Origin: Paracoccaceae bacterium | GTDB taxonomy: Bacteria > Pseudomonadota > Alphaproteobacteria > Rhodobacterales > Rhodobacteraceae | DNA length: 64,000 nucleotides | Reading direction: 5' to 3' | NCBI GenBank assembly: GCA_027489375.1 | Contig: JAIXZW010000001.1 | Location: 186,001 to 250,000, forward strand | The notes under the pieces: model-generated | Databases searched by the model: none | Told to the model about the DNA's origin: nothing | What the model saw: the letters and a program-made list of their open reading frames with translations, nothing else | Translations under genes and position numbers: made by a program | Shown here: piece after piece, positions 1-8,679 of the stretch | How the letters are laid out: each line of letters begins with the position of its first letter | Numbering within the stretch: position 1 is the stretch's first letter

Positions 1-7
1 CTCGCAC

Positions 8-21
8 AAATATCCTCGGGG
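8..21 (-). repeat. GAGGATATTT terminator-associated repeat, copy 1
   Basis: On the minus strand this reads CCCCGAGGATATTT and lies just after tldD, behind a G/C-run hairpin (about 20-72). The same 14-mer or a one-base variant occurs at 5228, 9303, 9363, 24052 and 35881, always 3' of a gene and in that gene's direction. Confidence 0.7.
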
Positions 22-76
22 GGGGCCGCGCGCTTTGCGCGGCGCGGGGGGGCAGACGGCCCCCCCTGCTGTCCTG

Positions 77-1498
77 TCAGGTTGCGGAACCGCCGACGGT
101 GAGGCCGCCGATCAGCAGCGTGGGTTGGCCCACGCCGACGGGAACCCATTGGCCGGCTTTGCCGCAATTGCCGATGCCGGGGTCGAGGGCGAGGTCGTTG
201 CCGATGGCGCGGATGTGTTTCAGCGCGGTCGCGCCGTCGCCGATCAGGGTGGCGCCCTTGACCGCCGCGCCGATCCTGCCGTTCTGGACGCGGTAGGCTT
301 CGGTGCAGGAGAAGACGAATTTGCCGTTGGTGATGTCGACCTGACCACCGCCGAAGCCCACGGCGTAGATGCCGTCCCTCAGGCTGGCGACGATGTCCTT
401 GGGGTCGTCCTGTCCGGCGAGCATGTAGGTGTTGGTCATGCGCGGCATGGGGATATGGGCGAAGCTTTCGCGCCGTCCGTTGCCGGTGGGGGCCACACCC
501 ATCAGGCGGGCGTTCTGGCGGTCCTGCATGTAGCCCACGAGGATGCCGTCCTCGATCAGGACATTCTTGCCCGAGGGGGTGCCTTCGTCATCCACGCTGA
601 TGGAGCCGCGGCGGTCGGGGATCGTGCCGTCGTCGAGCACGGTGACGCCGGGGGCGGCGATGCGCTGGCCCATAAGCCCTGCGAAGGCCGAGGTCTGTTT
701 GCGGTTGAAGTCGCCTTCCAGCCCGTGGCCGATGGCTTCATGCAGAAGGATGCCGGGCCAGCCGGGGCCGAGGACGACGTCCATCATGCCCGCGGGGGCG
801 GGGATGGCCGAGAGGTTGACGAGGGCAATCCGCAGCGCCTCGCGCGCCATCGGTTGCCAATGGGCGGGGTCGATCAGGCGGGCGAGGCCGAAGCGGCCTC
901 CGCCGCCCGTGCCGCCCTGTTCGCGGCGGCCGTTCTCTTCCACGATGACCGAGATGTTCAGCCGTGCCATCGGGCGGATGTCGGACAGGCGCAGGCCTTC
1001 GGGGCGCAGGATCTCCACCTCTTGCAAGCCCGCCGAGAGGGTGGCCGAGACCTGCACCACGCGGGGATCGAGGGCGCGGGCGAAGGCGTCGATTTCCTTG
1101 AGCACGTCGATCTTGCCCGCGAAGGAGGCGTCCGCCATCGGGTCGGCGTCGGTATAGAGGTGCAGGTTCGTGCCTTTGGGCGCATCGGCGAGCGTGCCGC
1201 CGCCGTCGCCCACGGCAAGGCGGGCGGTTTCCGCCGCGCGGCGCAGCGATTTCTCGCTGATTTCGGTGGAATGGGCGTAGCCCGCCACCTCGCCCCGCAC
1301 GGCGCGCAGGCCGAAGCCTTCGGAGGCGTCATAGGCCGCGTTCTTGATGCGGCCGTCGTCGAGCACGATGCCTTCGGATCTTTTGCGTTCGAGAAAGAGT
1401 TCGCCATCATCGGCCCCGGCGGTGGCCTGACGCAGCACGGAAAGTGCAACCCCTTCATCCAAAAGGGTTTCGAAGGGCCGGAAGGGCGCGTCGGTCAT
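77..1498 (-). CDS. tldD: Metalloprotease TldD
   Basis: TldD is the zinc-peptidase subunit of the TldD/TldE (PmbA) heterodimer, which degrades unfolded peptides and helps process microcins and modified peptides in the cytoplasm. The 473-residue length is normal for the family. The zinc motif HEAIGH is at residues 253-258 and a late GNCGK with Cys445 is the likely third ligand; the PVGVGQPTLLIGGLTVGG tail is typical of TldD rather than TldE. It is divergent from the ctaC operon across about 190 bp. The partner tldE is not in the window. Identification is firm; the physiological substrate is unknown. Confidence 0.95.
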   Translation of the reverse strand: MTDAPFRPFETLLDEGVALSVLRQATAGADDGELFLERKRSEGIVLDDGRIKNAAYDASEGFGLRAVRGEVAGYAHSTEISEKSLRRAAETARLAVGDGGGTLADAPKGTNLHLYTDADPMADASFAGKIDVLKEIDAFARALDPRVVQVSATLSAGLQEVEILRPEGLRLSDIRPMARLNISVIVEENGRREQGGTGGGGRFGLARLIDPAHWQPMAREALRIALVNLSAIPAPAGMMDVVLGPGWPGILLHEAIGHGLEGDFNRKQTSAFAGLMGQRIAAPGVTVLDDGTIPDRRGSISVDDEGTPSGKNVLIEDGILVGYMQDRQNARLMGVAPTGNGRRESFAHIPMPRMTNTYMLAGQDDPKDIVASLRDGIYAVGFGGGQVDITNGKFVFSCTEAYRVQNGRIGAAVKGATLIGDGATALKHIRAIGNDLALDPGIGNCGKAGQWVPVGVGQPTLLIGGLTVGGSAT

Positions 1499-1510
1499 CG
1501 GGGACTGTCC

Positions 1511-1524
1511 TTGATCTGTGTCAA
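1511..1524. promoter_or_regulatory. FNR/FnrL-type binding site
   Basis: TTGATCTGTGTCAA fits TTGAT-N4-RTCAA, the FNR/FnrL box, with one arm mismatch. Its centre is about 20 bp upstream of the tldD start and about 168 bp upstream of ctaC, so it could act on either gene. Oxygen control of the aa3 oxidase is established in Rhodobacter; use of this site is inference. Confidence 0.55.
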
Positions 1525-1685
1525 ACGGCGCGCTTTTGCCGCAACGGTTTTGCTTGTCGCGCCGCCCTTAATATGGTTTCAAGCAGGCCGGAAACAACGG
1601 GATTCTGTGCGCGGCTTGTTGCGGGCTGCGGGCGGGACCGAAAAAGCAGCGGCCATGAGGCTGCGCACTGTGACGGGAAACGAAC

Positions 1686-2603
1686 ATGCGTCTTTCGACC
1701 ATTCAGAAGGGTATGGCCGCGGGCCTGACCGGATTTGCTGCCATGCTCACTTCGGGGGCGGCGATTGCCCAGACGCTCGAAGTCGTGGGCCAGCCTGTGG
1801 CGGAAAAGATGGGCTTCCAGCCCGCCGCGACCGAGCTTGCGCGCGATTTGCAGGGTCTGGACCACATGATCCTGATCATCATCACCGTGATCGTGGTCTT
1901 CGTCACGGCGCTGCTGATCTATGCGATTGTCCGCTACAACAGCCGCGCCAACAAGGTTCCGGCCAAGTTCACGCACAACTCGCCGCTGGAAATCGCATGG
2001 ACGGTGGTTCCGATCCTGATTCTGGTCTTCATCGGGTCGTTCTCGCTTCCCGTGCTGTTCAAACAGCAGGAAATTCCGGTGGCGGATGTCACGATCAAGG
2101 TGACGGGGAACCAGTGGTACTGGTCCTATGAATATCCCGACAACGGCATCGCCTTTGACAGCTACATGATCGGCTCGCCCGCGACCGGCGGCACCAACCA
2201 GATGACGCCGGACGTCGAGAAGCAGTTGGTCGACGCGGGTTACACCAAGGAACAGTTCCTGCTGGCGACCGACACTGCTGTTGTCGTGCCGGTGAACAAG
2301 ACGGTCGTGATGCAGGTCACTGCCGCCGACGTTATCCACTCGTGGAAGATCCCCGCCTTTGGCGTGATGCAGGATGGCGTTCCGGGCCGTCTGGCGCATC
2401 TGTGGTTCAAGGCCGAGAAAGAGGGCGTCTATTTCGGCCAGTGTTCGGAACTGTGCGGCCAGATGCACGCCTATATGCCGATCGTGGTGAAGGTCGTGAG
2501 CCAGGAGGTCTATGACGCCTGGGTCCAGAAGGCCGCTGCGGGGGATGTCGTGCTGTCGGCTGCCGATCTGGCGCAGCCGGTCAAGGTTGCCGCGAACGAC
2601 TGA
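1686..2603 (+). CDS. ctaC: Cytochrome c oxidase subunit II
   Basis: Subunit II of the aa3-type cytochrome c oxidase accepts electrons from cytochrome c at the binuclear CuA centre on the periplasmic side. The 305-residue precursor has an N-terminal signal segment (about 1-29), two membrane helices (about 60-83 and 103-125) and a CuA cupredoxin domain. All CuA ligands are present: His218, Cys253 and Cys257 (CSELC), His261 and Met264. The aromatic WYW stretch used in cytochrome c docking is near residue 144. It heads the cta operon; the catalytic subunit ctaD is not here, as is usual in this group. Confidence 0.97.
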   Translation: MRLSTIQKGMAAGLTGFAAMLTSGAAIAQTLEVVGQPVAEKMGFQPAATELARDLQGLDHMILIIITVIVVFVTALLIYAIVRYNSRANKVPAKFTHNSPLEIAWTVVPILILVFIGSFSLPVLFKQQEIPVADVTIKVTGNQWYWSYEYPDNGIAFDSYMIGSPATGGTNQMTPDVEKQLVDAGYTKEQFLLATDTAVVVPVNKTVVMQVTAADVIHSWKIPAFGVMQDGVPGRLAHLWFKAEKEGVYFGQCSELCGQMHAYMPIVVKVVSQEVYDAWVQKAAAGDVVLSAADLAQPVKVAAND

Positions 2604-2672
2604 GGCGCGCTGCGCCGCAAGGGACGGTCCCGCGGGGCGCGGGGCCGTTTCCGACCATCAAGGATGAGAGAG

Positions 2673-3605
2673 ATGAGCGACATTCACGCCTATGAGCAGC
2701 CCAAAGAGGCGGGCTTCGGCGATTACGTGCAGCTTCTGAAGCCGCGCGTCATGTCGCTTGTCGTCTTTACCGCGCTTGTCGGCCTGCTGGTGGCACCCGT
2801 GAGCGTGCATCCGGTGGTGGCTGTCGCCTCGATCCTGTTCATCGCGCTGGGTGCCGGGGCGTCGGGTGCACTGAACATGTGGTGGGATGCCGATATCGAC
2901 GCCGTGATGCGGCGCACCGCCAAGCGCCCCGTGCCTGCGGGCATGGTGCAGGCGGGCGAGGCGCTGGGGATCGGGCTGGCGCTGTCGGGGATTTCGGTGG
3001 TCATGCTGGGGCTGGCCGCGAACTGGCTGGCGGCGGGGCTGCTGCTTTTCACCATCTTCTTCTATGCCGTCGTCTATTCGATGTGGCTGAAACGCTCGAC
3101 CCCGCAGAACATCGTGATCGGGGGCGCCGCAGGTGCCTTTCCGCCCATGATCGGCTGGGTGGCCGCGACGGGGCATATCGGGATCGAGGCGATCCTGATG
3201 TTCGCGCTGATCTTCATGTGGACGCCGCCGCATTTCTGGGCGCTGGCGCTGTTCATGAAGGACGACTATTCCAACGCGGGCGTGCCGATGCTGACGGTGA
3301 CGCACGGGCGCAAGTCGACGCGCAAGCATATCCTTGTCTACACCATCCTGCTGGCGCCGGTTGCGGTGGGAGCGGCCTTCACCGGCATCGGCGGGCCGAT
3401 CTACCTTGCCGCGGCGCTGGCGCTGAACGGCTGGTTCCTTGTCGGCGCATGGCGCATCTGGAAGCGGGACGAGGTTCAGGCCGAAGCCGACAATTACGCG
3501 GTGGAGAAGTCGGTCTTCCGCTTCTCGCTTTACTATCTGTTCCTGCATTTCGGGGCGATTCTGGCGGAAGCCGCGTTGCGTCCCTATGGGCTGGGGGGCT
3601 GGTAA
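2673..3605 (+). CDS. ctaB: Protoheme IX farnesyltransferase (heme O synthase)
   Basis: CtaB/CyoE is a UbiA-family membrane prenyltransferase that adds a farnesyl group to heme B to make heme O, precursor of heme A for the aa3 oxidase. The Asp-rich motif WWDADIDAVMRRTAKRP (about residues 69-85) is diagnostic, and several hydrophobic helices follow. I place the start at 2673 because AAGGA at 2660-2664 is correctly spaced for it; an in-frame ATG at 2664 overlaps that ribosome site. The protein has about 310 residues. It lies between ctaC and a small ORF in the usual order. Confidence 0.95.
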   Translation: MSDIHAYEQPKEAGFGDYVQLLKPRVMSLVVFTALVGLLVAPVSVHPVVAVASILFIALGAGASGALNMWWDADIDAVMRRTAKRPVPAGMVQAGEALGIGLALSGISVVMLGLAANWLAAGLLLFTIFFYAVVYSMWLKRSTPQNIVIGGAAGAFPPMIGWVAATGHIGIEAILMFALIFMWTPPHFWALALFMKDDYSNAGVPMLTVTHGRKSTRKHILVYTILLAPVAVGAAFTGIGGPIYLAAALALNGWFLVGAWRIWKRDEVQAEADNYAVEKSVFRFSLYYLFLHFGAILAEAALRPYGLGGW

Positions 3606-3606
3606 G

Positions 3607-3777
3607 GTGGCATTCCCCAAGGAACACGAGATCCACAAGCGGCGCTTCTCGCGCAATCTGGGCGTGGGTCTGACGCTGGCTGCGTTCATCGTGCTGGTCT
3701 TTGCGCTGACGGTGGCAAAAGTCACCGGCGAGGGGCAGATGCGGCAGGACAATGCCGCGCAGACGGGTGGCAACTGA
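3607..3777 (+). CDS. Small one-helix membrane protein of the cta cluster (CoxF-like)
   Basis: A 56-residue protein starts at GTG 3607, one base after the ctaB stop, and ends one base before ctaG. It has a charged N-terminus (KEHEIHKRRFSRN), one membrane helix of about 22 residues and a short polar tail. A small ORF at this position between ctaB and ctaG is a recurring feature of Rhodobacter and Paracoccus cta clusters and is often annotated as a cytochrome oxidase assembly protein. The position and one-helix architecture support it being real; a precise role cannot be read from the sequence. Confidence 0.75.
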   Translation: MAFPKEHEIHKRRFSRNLGVGLTLAAFIVLVFALTVAKVTGEGQMRQDNAAQTGGN

Positions 3778-3778
3778 G

Positions 3779-4348
3779 ATGGGCAAGCAGAACCGCACCG
3801 CGCTTTATCTTGTCGGGGTCGTGGCCCTGATGGGGTCGCTGTCTTTCGCGGCGGTGCCTTTCTATTCGTGGTTCTGCCGTGTGACGGGGTTTGCCGGCAC
3901 TACGGGCGTGGCGCAGAAGGCGCCGGACGAGGTGCTCGACCAGACGGTTGTGGTGCGCTTCGACGCATCGGTCGACAAGGACATGCCGTGGGTCTTCAAG
4001 CCGATGCAGCGCGAGATGGTGGTGCGGATCGGCGAGAATGCGATGGCCTTCTATGAGGCCTACAACCCGTCGACGCGCGTGGTTGCGGGCACGGCGAGCT
4101 ACAACGTCACGCCGGATGCGGCGGGGGGCTATTTCGACAAGATCGCCTGCTTCTGCTTCACGGAACAGGTGCTGAAACCGGGCGAGCGTGTGGAGATGCC
4201 GGTGAGCTTCTTCGTCGACCCCGAGATGCTGAAAGACCCTGAAGGACAGTATGTGAAAGAGATCACCCTCTCTTACACATTCTTCGAGACACCCTTGACC
4301 GAGGAACAGGCGGCCCTTGCCGCGTCCGAAGGTGAAGCGGTAAACTGA
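3779..4348 (+). CDS. ctaG: Cytochrome c oxidase copper-assembly protein CtaG (Cox11)
   Basis: CtaG/Cox11 delivers copper to the CuB site of subunit I. The 189-residue protein has an N-terminal membrane anchor (about 9-29) and a periplasmic immunoglobulin-like domain. Copper residues are visible: the CFCF motif with Cys124 and Cys126, and Cys33 just after the anchor. ATG 3779 gives the expected MGKQNRTAL-type start; an upstream in-frame ATG would add an unlikely basic extension overlapping the preceding gene. The gene follows the small ORF by one base, so it is translated as part of the same operon. Confidence 0.95.
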   Translation: MGKQNRTALYLVGVVALMGSLSFAAVPFYSWFCRVTGFAGTTGVAQKAPDEVLDQTVVVRFDASVDKDMPWVFKPMQREMVVRIGENAMAFYEAYNPSTRVVAGTASYNVTPDAAGGYFDKIACFCFTEQVLKPGERVEMPVSFFVDPEMLKDPEGQYVKEITLSYTFFETPLTEEQAALAASEGEAVN

Positions 4349-4372
4349 CAAGAAACGCGAGGGAAACCGGAC

Positions 4373-5173
4373 ATGGCACAGGCCAAAAATCACGATTACC
4401 ACATTCTGCACCCGTCGATCTGGCCGTTCCTTGGCGCGGTTTCGGCTTTCGTCATGCTGTTCGGTGCGGTGCTCTGGATGCACGACAAAGGCCCGTGGAT
4501 GGGTCTGATCGGGCTTGCGGGCGTGCTTTACGTCATGTTCGCATGGTGGTCGGACGTGGTGCATGAAGGGCAGACGGGCGACCATACGCCGGTCGTGCGC
4601 ATCGGCCTGCGCTACGGCTTCATCATGTTCATCATGTCGGAAGTCATGTTCTTCGCCGCATGGTTCTGGACCTTCTTCAAGCACGCCCTGTATCCGATGG
4701 GGCCGGAAAGCCCGGCTGTGGATGGCGTATGGCCGCCCGCAGGGATCGAGACCTTCGATCCGTGGCACCTGCCGCTGATCAACACGCTGATCCTGCTTTG
4801 CTCGGGGGCTGCCGCCACCTGGGCGCACCATGCGCTGGTGCACGAGAACAACCGCAAGGACCTCAAGAACGGGTTGCTGCTGGCGGTGGCGCTGGGTCTT
4901 TTGTTCACCTTCTTCCAGGGCTACGAATACAGCCATGCGGCCTTTGGTTTTGCGGGCAACATCTATGGCGCGTCGTTCTTCATGGCGACGGGCTTCCACG
5001 GCTTCCACGTGATCATCGGGACGATCTTCCTGCTGGTCTGCTACTTCCGCGCCGCAAAGGGGCATTTCACCCCCGAGCAGCACATCGGCTTCGAAGCCGC
5101 CGCGTGGTACTGGCACTTCGTCGACGTGGTGTGGCTGTTCCTCTTCGCCTCGATCTACGTCTGGGGCCGGTAA
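4373..5173 (+). CDS. ctaE: Cytochrome c oxidase subunit III
   Basis: Subunit III of the aa3 oxidase is a seven-helix membrane protein that stabilises the catalytic core and supports proton uptake. The 266-residue length is typical. Family signatures are visible: [20 protein letters not shown] around residues 85-104, the [14 protein letters not shown] stretch, and the C-terminal [16 protein letters not shown]. The ribosome site GAGGGAAACC precedes ATG 4373. It is followed by two hairpins and the GAGGATATTT repeat, suggesting an operon boundary before surf1. Confidence 0.97.
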   Translation: MAQAKNHDYHILHPSIWPFLGAVSAFVMLFGAVLWMHDKGPWMGLIGLAGVLYVMFAWWSDVVHEGQTGDHTPVVRIGLRYGFIMFIMSEVMFFAAWFWTFFKHALYPMGPESPAVDGVWPPAGIETFDPWHLPLINTLILLCSGAAATWAHHALVHENNRKDLKNGLLLAVALGLLFTFFQGYEYSHAAFGFAGNIYGASFFMATGFHGFHVIIGTIFLLVCYFRAAKGHFTPEQHIGFEAAAWYWHFVDVVWLFLFASIYVWGR

Positions 5174-5180
5174 GGCAAGG

Positions 5181-5221
5181 GAGGGGGGTCCTCGGACCCC
5201 CCTCTTGGCCGTTCCGGCCAA
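5181..5221 (+). terminator. Double hairpin after ctaE
   Basis: A perfect 10-bp stem (5181-5190 with 5195-5204, loop CTCG) is followed at once by a second stem TTGGCC/GGCCAA (5205-5221). No T-run follows; the GAGGATATTT repeat begins a few bases later. It may be a factor-dependent 3' end or an mRNA-stabilising structure. Confidence 0.5.
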
Positions 5222-5227
5222 TTCACC

Positions 5228-5241
5228 CCCCGAGGATATTT
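5228..5241 (+). repeat. GAGGATATTT terminator-associated repeat, copy 2
   Basis: CCCCGAGGATATTT sits downstream of the ctaE hairpins and continues as TAGAACAGATGAAG. That extension matches the copy at 35881 almost exactly, so the conserved unit is longer than the 14-base core. Confidence 0.75.
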
Positions 5242-5326
5242 TAGAACAGATGAAGGGCAGAGGTCGTTCATCCGTTTGCCGGGCGCGGGGCGAGGTCCCG
5301 CGCTTTTCGTTTTGGAAGGACTGATG

Positions 5327-6007
5327 ATGTTGCGCCGTATGCTTGTGCCCCTGATCTTCGGTCTGGGCGGGTTCGCGATCCTGATCGGGCTGGGGGTCTG
5401 GCAGGTGGAGCGGTTGGCGTGGAAGGAAGCGGTGCTGGCCGATATCGACGCGCGGATCGTGGCGGCCCCCGTCGATTTGCCGGTGGAGATCGAGCGCGTG
5501 CGGGACAATTACCTGCCGGTCAAGGTGAAGGGGCGGTTCACGGGCGAGCATGTCGATGTGCTGGTGAGCCGCAAGCAGATCGGCGCGGGTGTGCGGGTGG
5601 TCGAGGTGTTCGAGACGGGCGCGGCACCGGGGGTGCGGCGGGTGCTGGTGGATCGCGGCTTCGTCGAGGATGACCTGCGCGGCGCGGCGCGGGTGTCGGG
5701 CGCGGCCGAGGTGGTGGGCAACCTGCACTGGCCGCAGGAGGTGGACAGTTTCACCCCGCCGCCGGACCCGAAGACGGAGCTGTGGTTTGCCCGCGACGCC
5801 GATGCGATTGCCGCCGCACTTCGCACGGAGCCGACATTTATTGTCGCGCGCGAGCCAACCGGTGGCGAGATCGAGCCGATGCCTGTCGATACTTCGGCTA
5901 TTCCCAATGACCATCTGCAATACGCAATCACGTGGTTTTCGCTGGCGGCGGTCTGGCTGGGGATGACAGTCTATCTTCTCTGGCGTATCAGGCAGCGGAC
6001 GGTTTGA
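5327..6007 (+). CDS. SURF1 family cytochrome oxidase assembly protein
   Basis: SURF1 proteins help insert heme A into subunit I of heme-copper oxidases. This 226-residue protein has the family layout: an N-terminal membrane helix running into GLGVWQVERLAWK, a periplasmic domain, and a C-terminal NDHLQYAITWFSLA helix. GGAAGGA at 5314-5320 favours ATG 5327 (or the adjacent ATG 5324); a longer in-frame start at 5276 would place coding sequence over the ribosome site. It lies just downstream of ctaE and upstream of thrC, matching its assembly role. Confidence 0.92.
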   Translation: MLRRMLVPLIFGLGGFAILIGLGVWQVERLAWKEAVLADIDARIVAAPVDLPVEIERVRDNYLPVKVKGRFTGEHVDVLVSRKQIGAGVRVVEVFETGAAPGVRRVLVDRGFVEDDLRGAARVSGAAEVVGNLHWPQEVDSFTPPPDPKTELWFARDADAIAAALRTEPTFIVAREPTGGEIEPMPVDTSAIPNDHLQYAITWFSLAAVWLGMTVYLLWRIRQRTV

Positions 6008-6037
6008 GCTTTGGACGGAACGGGCAGCAGGCTGATG

Positions 6038-7423
6038 ATGAACTACATTTCCACGCGCGGGGCGGCTCCGGTCCTGAACTTTTCCGAGGCGATGATGACC
6101 GGCCTTGCGCGGGACGGGGGGCTTTATGTGCCCGAGACCGTGCCGGTGATGCCGAAGGCCGAGATCGCGGCGCTGGCGGGCTTGCCGTATGAAGAGATCG
6201 CCTTTCGCGTGATGCGCCCCTATCTGGGCGGGACCTTCACGGATGACGAGTTCCGCGGGTTGATCGCCAAGGCCTATGCCGGTTTCGGACATGCGGCGCG
6301 GGCGCCTTTGGTCCAGTTGGGGGCGAACCATTTCCTGCTGGAGCTGTTCCACGGGCCGACGCTGGCCTTCAAGGATTTCGCCATGCAGCTCATCGGGCAG
6401 ATGATGCAGGCGGCTTTGGCGAAGAGCGGCGAGCGGATCACCATCGTGGGGGCGACGAGCGGCGACACCGGGTCGGCGGCGATGGAGGCGTTCCGCGGGT
6501 TGGCCAATGTGGATGTGTTCATCCTGTTCCCGCATGGCCGCGTGTCGGAAGTGCAGCGGCGGCAGATGACCACGCCGGCGGAGGCGAATGTCCATGCGCT
6601 GGCGATGGACGGGGATTTCGACGACTGCCAAGCCCGCGTGAAGGACATGTTCAACGACTTCGCCTTTCGCGACGGGGTGCGGCTGGCGGGGGTGAACTCG
6701 ATCAACTGGGCGCGGGTTCTGGCGCAGGTGGTCTATTATTTCTCGAGCGCGGTGGCCTTGGGCGCGCCGCATCGGGCGGTGTCGTTCACGGTGCCGACGG
6801 GAAATTTCGGCGATATCTTCGCGGGCTACATCGCGCGCAAGATGGGCTTGCCGATCGAGAAGCTGGTGATCGCCACGAACCAGAACGACATTCTGGACCG
6901 CGCCTTGCGGTCGGGGGATTACAAGACCGACGGGGTGAAGCCGTCGATCAGCCCGTCGATGGACATTCAGGTCTCCAGCAATTTCGAGCGGGCGTTGTTC
7001 GATGCCTATGGGCGTGACGGGGGGGCGGTCGGTGCCTTGATGGCCGAGTTGAAGGCCGGCGGGTTCTCGATCAGCCAAGGCGCCTTGCAGATGTTGCGGG
7101 AAACCTTTGCGTCGGGCCGCTGCTCGGAGGAGGAGACGGTGGCCACGATCCGCACCGCCTATGCCGCGACGGGCGAGGTGCTGTGTCCGCATAGCGCCGT
7201 TGGGGTGAAGGTGGCGGAAGAGCATCTGGGGGCGGTCCCGATGATCACGCTGGCGACCGCGCATCCGGCGAAGTTCCCCGATGCGGTGGAAGGGGCGATG
7301 GGTGCGCGCCCTGCCTTGCCGCCGCGCATGGCGGACCTGTTCGGGCGACCCGAGCGGGTGACGCGGGTGAAGAATGACCTGGCCGCGCTTCAGGCCATCG
7401 TGCGCGAAAGGATCGGGCATTGA
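6038..7423 (+). CDS. thrC: Threonine synthase
   Basis: Threonine synthase is a PLP enzyme that converts O-phospho-L-homoserine to L-threonine and phosphate in the cytoplasm. The 461-residue protein begins with the family-typical MNYISTRG, which decides ATG 6038 over an upstream in-frame start at 6011. PLP-binding features include LAFKDFAMQ (the Lys forms the Schiff base), the GATSGDTGSAA phosphate loop and NSINWARVLAQ. It is 30 bp from surf1 and overlaps the next gene by 4 bases. The link between thrC and the M16 peptidase recurs in this group and is not functionally explained. Confidence 0.96.
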   Translation: MNYISTRGAAPVLNFSEAMMTGLARDGGLYVPETVPVMPKAEIAALAGLPYEEIAFRVMRPYLGGTFTDDEFRGLIAKAYAGFGHAARAPLVQLGANHFLLELFHGPTLAFKDFAMQLIGQMMQAALAKSGERITIVGATSGDTGSAAMEAFRGLANVDVFILFPHGRVSEVQRRQMTTPAEANVHALAMDGDFDDCQARVKDMFNDFAFRDGVRLAGVNSINWARVLAQVVYYFSSAVALGAPHRAVSFTVPTGNFGDIFAGYIARKMGLPIEKLVIATNQNDILDRALRSGDYKTDGVKPSISPSMDIQVSSNFERALFDAYGRDGGAVGALMAELKAGGFSISQGALQMLRETFASGRCSEEETVATIRTAYAATGEVLCPHSAVGVKVAEEHLGAVPMITLATAHPAKFPDAVEGAMGARPALPPRMADLFGRPERVTRVKNDLAALQAIVRERIGH

Positions 7424-8679
7424 GCCTTCGGATCACCACGCTGTCCAACGGGTTCCGCATCGTGACGGAATCCATGCCGGGGCTTTTGTCGGCTTCCGCC
7501 GGGGTCTGGGTCACGGCGGGGGGGCGGCACGAGCGGGCCGAGCAGAACGGGATCGCGCATTTCCTTGAACATATGGCGTTCAAGGGGACGAAGAAGCGGT
7601 CGGCGCTGCGGATCGCGGAAGAGATCGAGGATGTGGGCGGCTATATCAACGCCTATACCAGCCGCGAGATGACGGCCTATTACGCGCGGGTGCTGTCGGG
7701 CGATGTGCGGCTGGCGCTGGATGTGATCGCGGATATCGTGCTGAACCCCGTGTTCGACCCGAAAGAGATCGAGACCGAGCGGCATGTGATCCTGCAAGAG
7801 ATCGGGCAGGCGCTGGATACGCCCGATGACATCATCTTCGACTGGTTGCAGGAGGTGAGCTATCCCGACCAGCCCTTCGGTCGCACGATCCTTGGGCCGA
7901 GCGAGCGGGTGAGCGCGTTCAAGAAGCGCGATCTGGAGACATTCGTGGCCGAGCATTACGGGCCGGACCAGATGATCCTCGCCGCAGCGGGGGGCGTGGA
8001 CCATGACAGCATCGTGGCGCAGGCCGAGGCGCTGTTCGGGCATCTGAAGCCCGTGGGCGAGGCGCGGTTGCAGGCGGCGCTGTTCGGCGGGGGCGAGCGG
8101 CGCGAGGTCAAGGATCTGGAGCAGGTCCATTTCGCTTTGGCCTTCGAGGGGCCGGGATACCGTGCGCCGGATGTCTATGCGGCGCAGGTCTATGCCACCG
8201 CGATGGGGGGCGGCATGTCGTCCCGCCTGTTCCAGAAGGTGCGCGAGGAGCGGGGCCTGTGCTATTCGATCTTTGCCCAGTCGGGGGCCTATGAGGATAC
8301 GGGGCAGATCACGGTCTATGCCGGAACCTCGGAAGACGAGATCGGCGATCTTGTCGGGCTGACGGTGGACGAGATGAAGCGCGCGGCGGAGGATATGTCC
8401 GAGGCCGAGGTGGCGCGGGCCAAGGCGCAGCTCAAGGCGGGGCTGGTGATGGGGCTGGAAAGCCCGTCGAACCGCGCCGAGCGCAATGCGCGGCTTCTGG
8501 CCATCTGGGGGCGCGTGCCGGATATCGCCGAGACGGTCGAGAAGATCGACGCGGTGGGGCTGGCCGAGACGCGGGGCTATGCGGAGGCGGTGGCCGTGGC
8601 GAAATCGGCGGTGGCGCTTTATGGCCCCGTGGCCGATGCGCCCGGTCTGGAGGCGATCCGCGCAAGGCTCGCCGCCTGA
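7420..8679 (+). CDS. M16 family zinc peptidase (mitochondrial processing peptidase-like)
   Basis: This 419-residue protein belongs to the pitrilysin/MPP (M16) metallopeptidases. The inverted zinc motif HFLEH is at residues 47-51 (His47, Glu50, His51), with the third ligand region ETERHVILQEI about 75 residues later; both M16 halves are present. The start is TTG 7420, overlapping the thrC stop as TTGA, which implies coupled translation. The alphaproteobacterial members are the closest bacterial relatives of mitochondrial MPP-beta. The natural substrate is not known; no signal peptide is seen, so a cytoplasmic location is likely. Confidence 0.93.
   Translation: MSLRITTLSNGFRIVTESMPGLLSASAGVWVTAGGRHERAEQNGIAHFLEHMAFKGTKKRSALRIAEEIEDVGGYINAYTSREMTAYYARVLSGDVRLALDVIADIVLNPVFDPKEIETERHVILQEIGQALDTPDDIIFDWLQEVSYPDQPFGRTILGPSERVSAFKKRDLETFVAEHYGPDQMILAAAGGVDHDSIVAQAEALFGHLKPVGEARLQAALFGGGERREVKDLEQVHFALAFEGPGYRAPDVYAAQVYATAMGGGMSSRLFQKVREERGLCYSIFAQSGAYEDTGQITVYAGTSEDEIGDLVGLTVDEMKRAAEDMSEAEVARAKAQLKAGLVMGLESPSNRAERNARLLAIWGRVPDIAETVEKIDAVGLAETRGYAEAVAVAKSAVALYGPVADAPGLEAIRARLAA

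Noticed and set aside
35..2131. Long plus-strand frame over tldD and the ctaC start
   Set aside because: It is antisense to the firmly identified tldD and out of frame with ctaC; composition is Gly/Ala/Val/Asp-biased with no family resemblance.
3722..7420. A 1232-codon open frame on the minus strand
   Set aside because: It is antisense to ctaG, ctaE, surf1 and thrC, all clear families. Its product is Arg/His/Pro-rich low-complexity sequence, as expected of an antisense frame in high-GC DNA.
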